Below are positions 45,340 through 56,810 of a DNA stretch of 64,000 bases, in pieces; the stretch's first letter is position 1; every line of letters begins with the position of its first letter. The stretch spans positions 1 to 64,000 of the forward strand of contig JADNYV010000180.1 in the NCBI GenBank assembly GCA_015501055.1. Reading direction: 5' to 3'. The stretch is from Mucidula mucida. Lineage: Eukaryota > Basidiomycota > Agaricomycetes > Agaricales > Physalacriaceae. Below the pieces are notes generated by a model. That model was not told the DNA's origin, ran no database searches, and saw nothing but the letters and a program-made list of their open reading frames with translations. Made by a program: the position numbers and the translations under genes.

Positions 45340-48300
45340 ACGCAGTCCTGCCGGAGCAGTCATCAAGGGAAAAGTCGTCAGAGGCAGAATCTATTTATAG
45401 TACTGGTACTGATACACCTAAAATATCATCGACGACTTCACCAACAAAACCTGCGAAAGAAAGATTTGAGCCAAACACGCCCGAGTGGATTGCACAACGG
45501 CTAAGAGAGGACGAAGTGCCGAGAGCAGTGGGAATTTTGAGAGCATGGATGCCAGAGCGGAGAGAAAGAGAAGCGACAGAGGAGAAAGTGATGGCGATCA
45601 GAGCGTTGACGAAGGAAGCTGCGGTGGAAGTTGTGACAGAGTTAAAAAAGTCGAGGAAGTACATCCGGGGAACAAAGGGGCAAGACATGAAACTCCGAGT
45701 AACCATAGAGAGCGTGCACACAGGCTCTGAATGGGAAACGAGTGCCCTTCTTGACAGCGGAGCAACGGGTTCTTGCGTCAATAAAGAATTCGTCGAGAAG
45801 AACGGACTCCCAATAAGGAGTTACCGGTCAAGCTCCCTGTCTACAATGCGGATGGAACCCTAAACGAGGGAGGAGCAATCGAAGGGTTTGTGGAGGTCCG
45901 GATGAAGATCGGAGATCACGCCGAAAAGATTGAGTTGGCCGTCACCAATCTCGGCAAAACAAGTATCTTTTTGGGGCTAGATTGGCTACGATATCACAAC
46001 CCCACGATCAACTGGACGGAATCCACATTGACTTTTGATCGATGCCCAGACCGCTGCGGTTATCTACCCGAGTACGACTCGCCAGAAGACGAAGGAGAAG
46101 ATGTAGAAGAGAAGTTGGAAGAGGGAGAGCACTTGTTCTGGATGGACTGGGACAACTATCGCAAAAGCGGTGAAAAGCTGAGATCACAACAGCCTTCATC
46201 TGCTGCTGCACCTTACATTGAGGAATTTTCCAATGTATTCAGCAAGGGGACTTTGACAAGCTACCGGAGCGAAGACCCTGGGATCACGCGATAGAACTCA
46301 CGCCTGGTTCCAAACCGGTTGACTGCAAGGTCTATCCCCTTAGTCCATCCGAGCAGAAGGCATTAGACGAGTTCTTGGAGGAAAACATACGCACGGGACG
46401 CATACGGCCATCAATTTCACCTATGGCATCACCTTCTTCTTTGTCAAAAAGAAGGATGGAAGCCTTCGGCCAGTACAGGATTATCGGAAGTTGAACGACA
46501 TGACAATCAAGAACCGATATCCCTTGCCGTTGATTCAGGAGCTTATCGACAAGCTGAAGGGAGCGAAGTGTTTCACAAAGATGGATGTCCGATGGGGTTA
46601 CAACAACATCCGGATCAAAGACGGTGATGAGTGGAAAGCGGCGTTTAGAACAAACCGAGGGCTGTTCGAGCCATTAGTAATGTTCTTCGGACTCACAAAC
46701 TCGCCGGCAACGTTCCAATCGTTCATGAATCACATCTTGAAGGAGTTGATTGACGGCGGACATGTTATAGTTTACCTAGATGATATACTTATCTTTACAA
46801 ACACTCTCGAGGAACATAGACAGATTGTACGAAAGGTATTGGAGATATTACGAGTAAATAAGCTGTATTTAAAACCCGAGAAATGTAGTTTTGAGGCACA
46901 GACTGTAGATTACTTAGGAGTCATTGTTGGAGGAGGAGAAGTGAAGATGGATCCGGCAAAAGTGGCCGTAGTGAAGGAATGGAAGGAGCCGACGAAGAAG
47001 AAGGAAGTGCAGTCATTCCTGGGCTTCTGCAACTTCTACCGACGTTTCATTCGGGGATTTGCGGGAGTAGCGAAGCCGTTGACATTGTAACCGGGAAGGG
47101 CGAATGGGTTTGGGGAAGGAGCAGCATGAGGCGTTTGAGGAGTTGAAACGGAGGATGACGGAAGAACCCGTTCTAATCGTACCACGCGACAACGGCAAGT
47201 TTCGAGTCGAGGCAGATTCCTCAAACTATGCCAACGGGGCTGTTCTATCCCAGTTGTCGAAGGCAAATGGAGACCAGTGGCTTTCCGATCTCGCGCGTTA
47301 ATGAAGTGAACGCAACTACGAGATCTACGACAAAGAAATGATGGCCATCATGGACTCAATTGATGACTGGAGACAGTATCTTTAGGAGCAACGGAGACGG
47401 TGGAGGTTTTTACCGATCATCAAAACCTTCAGTACTTCCGGAAGCCACAGAAGTTGAATCGGAGGCAGGCGAGATGGGTTACGGAGTTGCGGAGTATGAC
47501 ATACAGATGATTCACAAGCCGGGCAAGACGATGGGGAAAGCTGATGCCTTGTCAAGGATGACAGGCCTTGAGAAGGGGGAAAAAGATAACGAAAACATTG
47601 TTTTGCTAAACCGGAGTTTTTTATATCACAAATTCAATTTTCTTTACATACAGTAGCTACACCGGAGGACGAATTACTTAACAAAATCAAACAAAGAAAA
47701 GGAAACAAGACAGATACGTACAAAAAGCATTAGAAAACAAAGAAAAAGGATGGGAAGAGAAGGAAAATGGACTTATTATGTGGAAAGACGTATTTACATA
47801 CCGAAGGACAAGGAATTGCGGGGAAGAGTTATTGGAATGCACATGAGCACAGCTTGCAGGGCATCCCGGACGATACAAGACCCTCGAGTGATACACGCAC
47901 CTATTGGTGGCCAGGAATCAGCCGAGACGTCCGGAATACGTAGAAGGGTGTCAAAAATGCCAGGTCACAAAGTCACATCGCACGAAGCCGGCTGCACCTC
48001 TTCATCCTATTGATGTGCCAAGCGAGCCATGGGAGATAGTAGGGACGGACATGATTGGAGAGCTGCCGGAATCGGGAGGATACAACGCATCAGCACGTTT
48101 GTGGACCATTTCACAAAGCGATTACGCATCATACCACACACACCACTCTGACGTCAGAAGGCATGGCCCGCATCTACCGTGATCGCATTTTCCCCATACA
48201 TGGGATGCCACGACAGATGATACATGATCGCGGTCCACAATACCACTCGCGTTTTATGAAGGAGTTGTACCGGTTGTTGGGCATACAGGAAACTTTACAA

Positions 48301-49250
48301 CGGCGTATCATCCACAGGCAAATGGGCAGACGGAACGGCTGAACCAAGAGATAGAACATTTCTTACGGTTATTTGTCAACTACCATCAGAACGACTGGCA
48401 GAATGGCTACCCTCTGCTGAATTCGTTTACAACGATCGAGTTCACTCGGCACCAAAGTCACTCCGTTCTTCGCAGACATGGGCAGACATCCCTACAAAGG
48501 CACCGCTCCGAAAACGGCATCGAGAAATGAGACTGCGCAGGAGTTTGCCGACGGCATGAGGAAAACATGGGACGAAGTGGGGTCGCATTGAAGATGGCAA
48601 AGAGGACATGAAACGGTTTTATGACAGGAAGCGGACAGAGCAGTAGAGTACAAGGAGGCGACAAAGTATGGCTGGAAGGGACGAATCTCAGCACGGATCG
48701 ACCAATGAAGAAGCTCGATGACAAACGCTTCGGGCCGTTCAAAGTGATCAAGAAAGTCGGGACGAGCTCTTACAAGCTCCAGATTCCTCACACGTGGAAA
48801 AGCATCCATCCCGTGTTCAATGAGGCCCTGTTGACGCCTTACCACGAGCCCCAATTTCCGACACAACCCCGAGACACGCGTCCACCACCTGTGCTGGAAG
48901 GAGCCGAACCGGAATGGGAGGTTGAGAAAGTGGTTAATTCCCGAAAGTACCGCGGGGGTTTTCAATACAAGGTTCACTGGAAGGGTTATGGCACACACGA
49001 GCAGACATGGGAACCGGCATGCAATCTCAAAAATGCCGACGAAGCTATCAGCGATTTCCACCAACAATATCCGAACAAGCCGAAGCCACCCGCGCTTGCT
49101 CGCATTGAAGTCCCCATGTCGCAATTTCCATCACATCTGTTCCGACCCATGCCACTGCCTGACACCGAACCCCTTGACGTCCACTACCCTCTGCGGCCCT
49201 CATGGAGCGACTCTGGCGCAGAATGGAACTTGCGCCTTAAGAGGGGGTGA
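45285..49250 (+). pseudogene. gypsy pol pseudogene, many 1-nt deletions
   Basis: The protease (LLDSGATGSCVNKEF) is in the frame reached by a -1 shift from gag. The frame is lost at about 45806, 46246, 46430 (CCC to CC in the region encoding SPFFFVKK), 47088, 47385, 48400 and 48588, nearly always by loss of one or a few bases. RT motifs FTKMDVRWGYNNIRI and VIVYLDDILIF stand in one open piece (46491-47090). RNase H Arg in KFRVEADSS is intact here, unlike in the two minus-strand copies. The chromodomain and tail are in 48621-49250. Confidence 0.9.
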
Positions 49251-49768
49251 TGTTATGAATCGCCATATTTTCACATTTTCAATCTTATCATATCTTATCG
49301 GGGGCTTGTCTTATCAACCAACGGACTGTTTCATCATCTGTTTCATCACCATTATACTCCTTTTCATTACCAAAGCCGTACTCATGTCGGACACACGCCC
49401 AACACATGAATGACATCATACATGCCGATACCTCATGGACTTCCTATTGTATACACACACCGACACTCGTAGCACACATGGACATTTCAGTATTATTACT
49501 TACATGCAGTTACCACTCGTATTTAATGGTTTCATGGACTAGTAGCATACAACATGGGTCAAGGGCATGGAGTTAACCCTGCGGAAACATGTATGGACAA
49601 GGAGTCCCAAACACAGACTTACTAGTATATAAGCAGTAGTGTAGTATCATTGTACTTTAGTTCCGATCTCGTTTATACACCTGGCCTAGCCTAGTCTTAC
49701 GAACGCGAACGCTTTCTTCCTTAGTTCTTGCTGTGGTACCTGGTTGAGCTCTGGCTTAGCAGTGCTCA
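49251..49768 (+). repeat. gypsy 3' LTR at the palindrome centre
   Basis: Starts TGTTATGAATCGCC after GAGGGGGTGA. The last 30 bases are recognisable with small deletions (GGCTTAGCAGTGCTCA against GGCTTAGTCAGTCGCTAACA), so it is a nearly complete LTR. Confidence 0.85.
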
Positions 49769-50267
49769 CCAGGTACCACAGCAAGAACTAAGGAAGAAAG
49801 CGTTCGCGTTCGTAAGACTAGGCTAGGCCAGGTGTATAAACGAGATCGGAACTAAAGTACAATGATACTACACTACTGCTTATATACTAGTAAGTCTGTG
49901 TTTGGGACTCCTTGTCCATACATGTTTCCGCCAGGGTTAACTCCATGCCCTTGACCCAATGTTGTATGCTACTAGTCCATGAAACCATTAAATACGAGTG
50001 GTAACTGCATGTAAGTAATAATACTGAAATGTCCATGTGTGCTACGAGTGTCGGTGATGTGTATACAATAGGAAGTCCATGAGGTATCGGCATGTATGAT
50101 GTCATTCATGTGTTGGGCGTGTGTCCGACATGAGTACGGCTTTGGTAATGAAAAGGAGTATAATTGGTGATGAAACAGATGATGAAACAGTCCGTTGTTT
50201 GATAAGACAAGGCCCCCGATAAGATATGATAAGATGTGAAAGTGTGAAAATATGGCAATTCATAACA
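49769..50267 (-). repeat. gypsy 3' LTR, truncated at a CCAGG
   Basis: 499 bp beginning CCAGGTACCACAGC. A full LTR would carry about 31 more bases (TGTTAGCGACTGACTAAGCC and onward) in front. Those bases are found, followed by CCAGG, at 62041-62075. Confidence 0.88.
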
Positions 50268-50280
50268 TCACCCCCTCCTT

Positions 50281-53200
50281 AAGGCGCAAGTTCCATTCTG
50301 CACCAGATTTGCTCCATGAGGGCCGCAGAGGGTAGCGTGACGTCAAGGGGTTTGGTGTCAGGCGGTGGCATGGGTCGAAATAGATGTGATGGAAATTGCG
50401 ACATGAGAACTTCAATGCGAGCAAGCGCAGGTAGCTTCGGCTTGTTCGGGTACTGCTGGTGGAAATCGCGAATAGCTTTGTTGGCATTCTTGAGATTGCA
50501 TGCCGGTTCCCATGTCTGTTTGTGTGTGTTAGCGACTGACTAAGCCACGAGACTCAACCAGGTACCACAGCAAGAACTAAGGAAAGAAGCGTTCACGTTC
50601 GTAAGACTAGGCTAGGCCAGGTGTATAAACGAGATCGGAACTAAAGTACAATGATACTACACTACTGCTTATATACTAGTAAGTCTGTGTTTGAGACTCC
50701 TTGTCCATACGTGTTTCCACTAGGGATGCTCCACGCCCTTGACCCAGTGTTGTATGCTACTAGTCCGTGAAACCATTAAATACGAGTGGTAACTGCATGT
50801 AAGTAATAATACTGAAACGACCATGTGTGCTACGAGTGTCGGCGGTGTGTATACAATAGGGAGTCCATGAGGTATCGGCATGTATGATGTCATCCATGTG
50901 TTGGACGTGTGTCCAACATGAGTACGGCTTTGGTAATGAAAAGGGGTATGATCGTGACGAAACAGATGATGAAACGGTCCGTTGGTTGATAAGACAAGGC
51001 CCCCGATAAGATATGATAAGATGTGAAAGTGTGAAAATATGGCGATTCATAACAGTGTGTGCCATAACCTTTCCAGTGAACCTTGTATTGGAAACCCCCG
51101 CGGTACTTCCGGGAATTCACCACTTTCTCAACCTCCCATTCCGGTTCGGCTCCTTCCAGCACAGGTGGTGGACGCGTGTCTCGGGGTTGCGTCGGGAATT
51201 GCGGCTCGTGGTAAGGTGTCAGCAGAGCCTCATTGAACACGGGATGGATGTTTTTCCACGTGTGAGGAATCTGGAGCTTGTAAGAGCTCGTCCCAACTTT
51301 CTTGATCACTTTGAACGGCCCGAAACGTTTGTCATCAAGCTTCTTCATTGGTCGGTCCGTGCTGAGATTTGTCCCTTCCAGCCATACTTTGTCGCCCTCC
51401 TTGTACTCTACTGCGTCTGTCCGCTTCCTGTCATAAAACCGTTTCATGTCCTCCTTTGCCATCTTCAATGCCGATCCCACTTCGTCCCATGTCTTCCTCA
51501 TTCCGTTGACAAACTCCTGTGCAGTCTTATTTCTCAAGCTGTTTTTGGAGCGGTGCCTTTGTAGGGATGCCTGCCCATGTCTGCGAAGAACGAGTTACTT
51601 TGGTCGCCGAGTGTACCCGATTGTTGTAAACAAACTCGGCAGAGGGAACAATTCATGCCAGTTGTTCTGATGATAATTGACAAATAACCGTAAGAAATGT
51701 TCTATCTCTTGGTTCAACCGTTCCGTCTGTCCATTTGCCTGTGGATGGTACGCCGTCGTGAAGTTTCCTTTAATACCTAACAGCCGGTACAACTCCTTCA
51801 TGAAGCGCGAGTATATTACGGGCCTTGATTGTGTATCATCTGTTGTGGCATCCCATGTATGGGGAAAATGCGATCACGGTAAATACGGGCCATGCCTTCT
51901 GACGTCAGAGTGGTGTGTGTCGGTATGATACATAATCGCTTGATGAAATGGTCCACAAACGTGCTGATCGCGTTGTATCCTCCTGATTCCAGCAGCTCTC
52001 CAATCATGTCCGTCCCTACTACCTCCCATGGCTCACTTGGCACATTAATAGGATGAAGAGGTGCAGCCGGCTTTGTGCGATGTGACTTTGTGACCTGGCA
52101 TTTTTGACACCCTTCTACGTATTTGCGGACATCTCGGCTGATTCCTGGCCACCAATAGGTGCGTGTAATTAACTTGAGAGTCTTGTATCGTCCCAGATGC
52201 CCTGCAAGCTGTGCTTATGGTGCATTCCAATAACTCTTCCCCGCAATTCCTTGTCCTTCGGTATGTAAATACGGTCTTTCCACATAATAAGTCCATTTTC
52301 CTTCTCTTCCCATCCTTTTTCTTTGTTTTCTAATGCTTTTTGTACTTATTTGTTCTTGTTTCCTTTTCTTTGTTTGATTTTGTTAAGTAATTCATCCTCC
52401 GGTGTAGCTACTGTATGTAAAGAAAATTGAATTTGTGATATAAAAAACTCCGGTTTTAGCAAAACAATGTTTTCGTTATCTTTTTCCCCCTTCTCAAGGC
52501 CTGTCATCCTTGACAAGGCATCAGCTTTCCCCATCGTCTTGCCCGGCTTGTGAATCATCTGTATGTCATATTCCGCTAACTCCGTAACCCATCTCGCCTG
52601 CCTCCGGTTCAACTTCTGCGGCTTCCGGAAGTACTGAAGGTTTTGATGATTGGTAAAAACCTCCACCGTCTCTGTTGCTCCTAGAAGATACTGCCTCCAG
52701 TCATCAATTGAGTCCATGATGGCCATCATTTCTTTGTCGTAGATCTCGTAGTTGCGTTCAACTTCATTTAACGAGCGAGATCGGAAAGCCACTGGTCTTT
52801 ATTTGCCTTCGACAAACTGGGATAGAACAGCCCCGTTGGCATAGTTTGAGGAATCCGCCTCGACTCAAAACTTGCCGTTATTGCGTGGTACGATCAGAAC
52901 GGGTTCTTCCGTCATCCTCCGTTTCAACTCCTCAAACGCCTCATGCTGCTCCATGCCCCAAACCCACTCGCCCTTCCCGGTTAGCGATGTCAATGGCTTT
53001 GCTACTCCCGCAAATCCCCGGATGAAACGTGGTAAAAGTTGCAGAAGCCCAGGAATGACTGTACTTCCTTCTTCTTCGTCGGCTCCTTCCATTCCTTTAC
53101 TACGGCCACTTTTGCCGGATCCATCTTCACTTCTCCTCCTCCAACAATAACTCCTAAGTAGTCTACAGTATGTGCCTCAAAACTACATTTCTCGGGTTTT

Positions 53201-54620
53201 AAATACAACTTATTTACTCGTAATATTTCTAATACCCTTCGTACAATCTGTCTATGCTCCTCGAGAGTGTTCGTAAAGATAAGTATATCGTCCAAGTAAA
53301 CTATAACATGTCCTTCATCGATCAGCTCCTTCAGAATGTGATTCATGAACGATTGGAATGTTGCCGGCGAGTTTGTGAGTCCGAAGAACATGACTGAGGG
53401 CTCGAACAGGCCTCGGTTTGTTCTAAACGCCGCTTTCCACTCATCACCTTCTTTGATCCGGATGTTATTGTAACCCCATCGGACATCCATCTTCGTGAAA
53501 ACCTTTGCTCCCTTCAGCTTGTCGATAAGTTCTTGGATCAACGGCAAGGGGTATCGGTTCTTGATTGTCATGTCGTTCAACTTCCGATAATCCTGCACTG
53601 GCCGAAGGCTTCTGTCCTTCTTCTTGACAAAGAAGAATGGTGACGCCATGGGTGAGATTGATGGCCATATGCGTCCCGTGCGTATGTTTTCCTCCAAGAA
53701 CTCGTCTAACGCCTTCTGCTCGGATGGGCTAAGGGGATAAACCTTACAGTCAACCGGTTTGGAACCAGGCGTAAGTTCTATCGCGTGATCCCAGGGTCTT
53801 CGCTCCGGTAACTTGTCAAAGTCCGCCTTGCTAAATACATCGGAGAATTCCTCAATGTAAGGTGCAGCAGCGGATGAAGGCTGTTGTGATCTCAGCTTTT
53901 CACCGCTTTTGCGATAGTTGTCCCAGTCCATCCAAAATAACCGCTCTCCCTCCTCCAGCTTCTCTTCTACGTCCTCTCCTTCATCTTCCGGTGAGTCGTA
54001 CTCGGGTAGATAGCCGCAGCGGTCTGGGCATCGATCAAAAGACAACGTGGATTCCGTCCAGTTGATCGTGGGGTTGTGATATTATAGCCAATCTAGCCCC
54101 AAAAAGATACTTGTTTTGCCGAGATTGGTGACGGCCAACTCAATCTTTTCGGCGTGATCACCGATCTTCATCCGGACCTCCACAAAGCCTTTGATTGCTC
54201 CTCCCTGTTTAGGGTTCCATCCGCATTGTAGACAGGGAGCTTGACCGGTAACTCCTTGATCGGGAGTCCGTTCTTCTCGACGAATTCTTTATTGACACAA
54301 GAACCCGTTGCTCCACTGTCAAGAAGGGCACTCGTTTCCCATTCAGAGCCTGTGTGTACGCTCTCTATGGTTACTCGGAGTTTCATGTCCTGCCCCTTTG
54401 TTCCCCGGATGTACTTCCTTGACTTTTTTAACTCCGTCACAACTTCCACCGCAGCTTCCTTTGTCAATGCTCTGATCGCCATCACCTTCTCCTCCGTCGC
54501 TTCTCTCTCTCTCCGCTCCGGCATCCATGCTCTCAAAATTCCCACTGCTCTCGGCACGTCATCCTCTCTTAGCCGTTGTGCAATCCACTCGGGCGTATTT
54601 GGCTCAAATCTTTCTTTCAC
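50281..54620 (-). pseudogene. gypsy pol pseudogene (right arm), split by a solo LTR
   Basis: Pieces 54620-54168 (protease, DSGATGSC), 54045-53002 (RT; VIVYLDDILIF), 52792-52346 (RNase H), 52043-51595 (integrase; FVDHFIKRLCI) and 51537-51060 plus 50526-50281 (chromodomain) show the usual order. The same TGA as in the 25291 copy breaks KF*VEADSS. Frameshifts occur near 54205, 54085 and 53035. The solo LTR interrupts the chromodomain after GYGTH. Confidence 0.9.
50527..51054 (-). repeat. solo gypsy LTR inside the chromodomain of the right-arm element
   Basis: 528 bp, TGTTAGCGACTGAC to GCGATTCATAACA, flanked by GTGTG on both sides (50522-50526 and 51055-51059). It has no internal sequence, so it is the product of LTR-LTR recombination after a later insertion. 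Confidence 0.93.
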
Positions 54621-54733
54621 AGGTTTTGTTGGTGAAGTCGTCGATGATATTTTAGATGTTTCAGTACCCGTACTGTAAATAGATTCTGCATCTGACGACC
54701 CTTGCCTTGATGACTGCTCCGGCAGGACTGCGT

Positions 54734-55661
54734 CTACTGCGGGAGCTTCGCAAAACCCAACTCTTCCGCAAGCTTCTTCTTCTCCTCATCATTCATTTCA
54801 GTCCATAGACCCCGAATCGTCTGGGGTCTACCCTTCTTAGGACAGAACCTGCTGACATGGCCGTGTTCGCCACAGCTGAAGCAAAGTCCTCTTGACGTGC
54901 GTTGTCAATGTCCATCGGCCTGCCGGCTCCTCCATAGGTAACACTGGTGGCATCTCGTCGTGTGATTGGCGTCGGGGGTGGGTTCGTAGGATTGGCTCTC
55001 GATGTAGCCGCCTGCAGAGCTTGGGGCCGGGCCTGCATGCCGGACCTCTTGCTCGCCGCCCGCCTTCTCCATAGCTGATCGATCTGAAGATCTGTGCCTT
55101 CCAATCCTTGTACTTCTCTGGCAACCCGTCTCGGCTGCCATAGATCTGGTCGATGATCTTCTCGTTGACATTGGTCTCGAGAAGTTGCACGACAAATGCG
55201 TCATCCTTCGAGTATTCCGCCTGAGTAAGCAGGACCTCGAACTTCTGAAAGAAATCTTGAGCGGTGTCTTGCCCCTGGCGCAACCGCTTGATCTGATCTT
55301 GCACGTCTTGCGCGAGGTTGGAATCCACAAATCGCTCCTTCAAGTTCTCCTTGAACTCAGTCCAAGAGACTGTCCATTCCTCTTCTTCCTCGTCGAAGTT
55401 CTGATCCGAGTAGTTCTAGACCCATGCATCTACATGATCTCCTTGGATGTAGGAGAGAACGACATCAATCCTTTCGGAGTCAGATGTGAGGTTGTTCTTC
55501 TTGTCACGGATGTATGTGAACATCGATCGCCACCAGCTCTTGTACTTGGACTTGTCCCCGTCATAGTCATCAGGCTTGTTGACAAGGGATCGGCCTTTGG
55601 TTTTGTCATTGGCGTGATGAGCGGGTGTGTGATGAGCGGCTTCGGGTGCTTCGTTGGACAT
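54734..55661 (-). pseudogene. gypsy gag pseudogene (right arm)
   Basis: Starts MSNEAPEAAHHTPAHHANDK at 55661 and stops after DAWV at a TAG (55416) where the other copies have Gln (VQNYSDQNF). Later parts are readable in shifting frames, with 1-nt losses near 55090 and 54890. The end is at the TAG complement 54734-54736. Confidence 0.88.
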
Positions 55662-56271
55662 GATGAATCGGGGTGATAGGATCAGAGAGTGAAAGGGTGA
55701 AAGTGGGGATATAGGTGATGTGGATTTGGATGAAACGGGTGAGGGAATAGAGGTTTGGATGAATAAGGAGGAATCGCCTAGATCTGAAATAGAATCCAGG
55801 ACTTGGTAGGGTGGGGAATGATGATGTGTATCGTAAGGTAAGTAAAGTAGGTAGGTATTGTAACTGTCTACGCTATGTTTACCGACTACTGACTACGTAT
55901 CTACGGAGCCCAAGAGCTCGTCACAAGTTTGCAATTGCCCAGCCGACGTCCCTCTGGTGTGAGGTAAGCCAAAGTTTTCCTGGGAACGGGGGTTGACCCG
56001 TAAACAGCACCCACTGAAGTGCAACTGCCAAAAGTTTGTTCTTGTAAGAGCGGCTACTTCCAGCACCCGAGGCAGTTATCTCTAACTGTTAGCCGGCACT
56101 ACTGGGACCAATACACATGTATGCGGACGTGCGCTGGAATTAGGAATCCGTTGATCTGTAAACAGAGAAAGGGAATAGGGGAGTGTGCGATGATCAAACA
56201 GCGAAGTGCTGATCGACAATCAGGGATGTGTGGTAGGTGGTAGAAAGTAGTTCCAATCTTCTGTTAGCGAC

Positions 56272-56791
56272 TGACTAAGCCACGAGACTAAACCAGGTAC
56301 CACAGCAAGAACTAAGGAAGAAAGCGTTCGCGTTCGTAAGACTAGCCTAGGCCAGGTGTATAAACGAGATCGGAACTAAAGTACAATGATACTACGCTAC
56401 TGCTTATATACTAGTAAGTCTGTGTTTGGGACTCCTTGTCCATACATGTTTCCGCCAGGGTTAACTCCATGCCCTTGACCCAATGTTGTATGCTACTAGT
56501 CCATGAAACCATTAAATACGAGTGGTAACTGCATGTAAGTAATAATACTGAAATGACCATGTGTGCTACAAGTGTTGGTGGTGTGTATACAATAGGAAGT
56601 CCATGAGGTATTGGCATGTATGATGTCATCCATGTGTTGGGCGTGTGTCCGACATGAGTACGGCTTTGGTAATGAAAAGGAGTATGATCGGTGATGAAAC
56701 AGATGATGAAACAGTCCGTTGGTTGATAAGACAAGGCCCCCGATAAGATATGATAAGATGTGAAAGTGTAAAAATATGGCAATTCATAACA
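56272..56791 (-). repeat. gypsy 5' LTR of the right-arm element
   Basis: 520 bp with the TATATAAGC box (minus strand). It ends GCAATTCATAACA before TTAGC. Confidence 0.92.
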
Positions 56792-56810
56792 TTAGCACAA
56801 CAAGCACTGT

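Larger units (their letters stand above)
43290..49768 (+). mobile_element. full-length Ty3/gypsy chromovirus, left arm of a palindrome
   Basis: LTRs at 43290-43819 and 49251-49768, with gag, pol and chromodomain on the plus strand. The element differs from its relatives mainly by scattered 1-nt deletions. Its 3' end abuts the LTR of an oppositely oriented element at a CCAGG. The left flank (ATGCA) and right flank (CCAGG) do not match, so this copy is not a simple single insertion. Confidence 0.92.
49769..56791 (-). mobile_element. Ty3/gypsy chromovirus, right arm of the palindrome
   Basis: 3' LTR 49769-50267 (lacking its first ~31 plus-strand bases), interior 50268-56271, 5' LTR 56272-56791. 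The polypurine tract lies at 50268 and the primer site precedes 56272 (AGATTGGAACT on the minus strand, one change). It is interrupted by a solo LTR at 50527-51054. The right flank TTAGC (56792-56796) also occurs at 49756-49760 just before the junction, but inside the neighbouring LTR, so it may be chance. Confidence 0.92.

Noticed and set aside
49756..49760. TTAGC as the left target duplication of the right-arm gypsy element
   Set aside because: The bases fall within the aligned end of the neighbouring LTR (GGCTTAG), so the match to 56792-56796 is probably chance.
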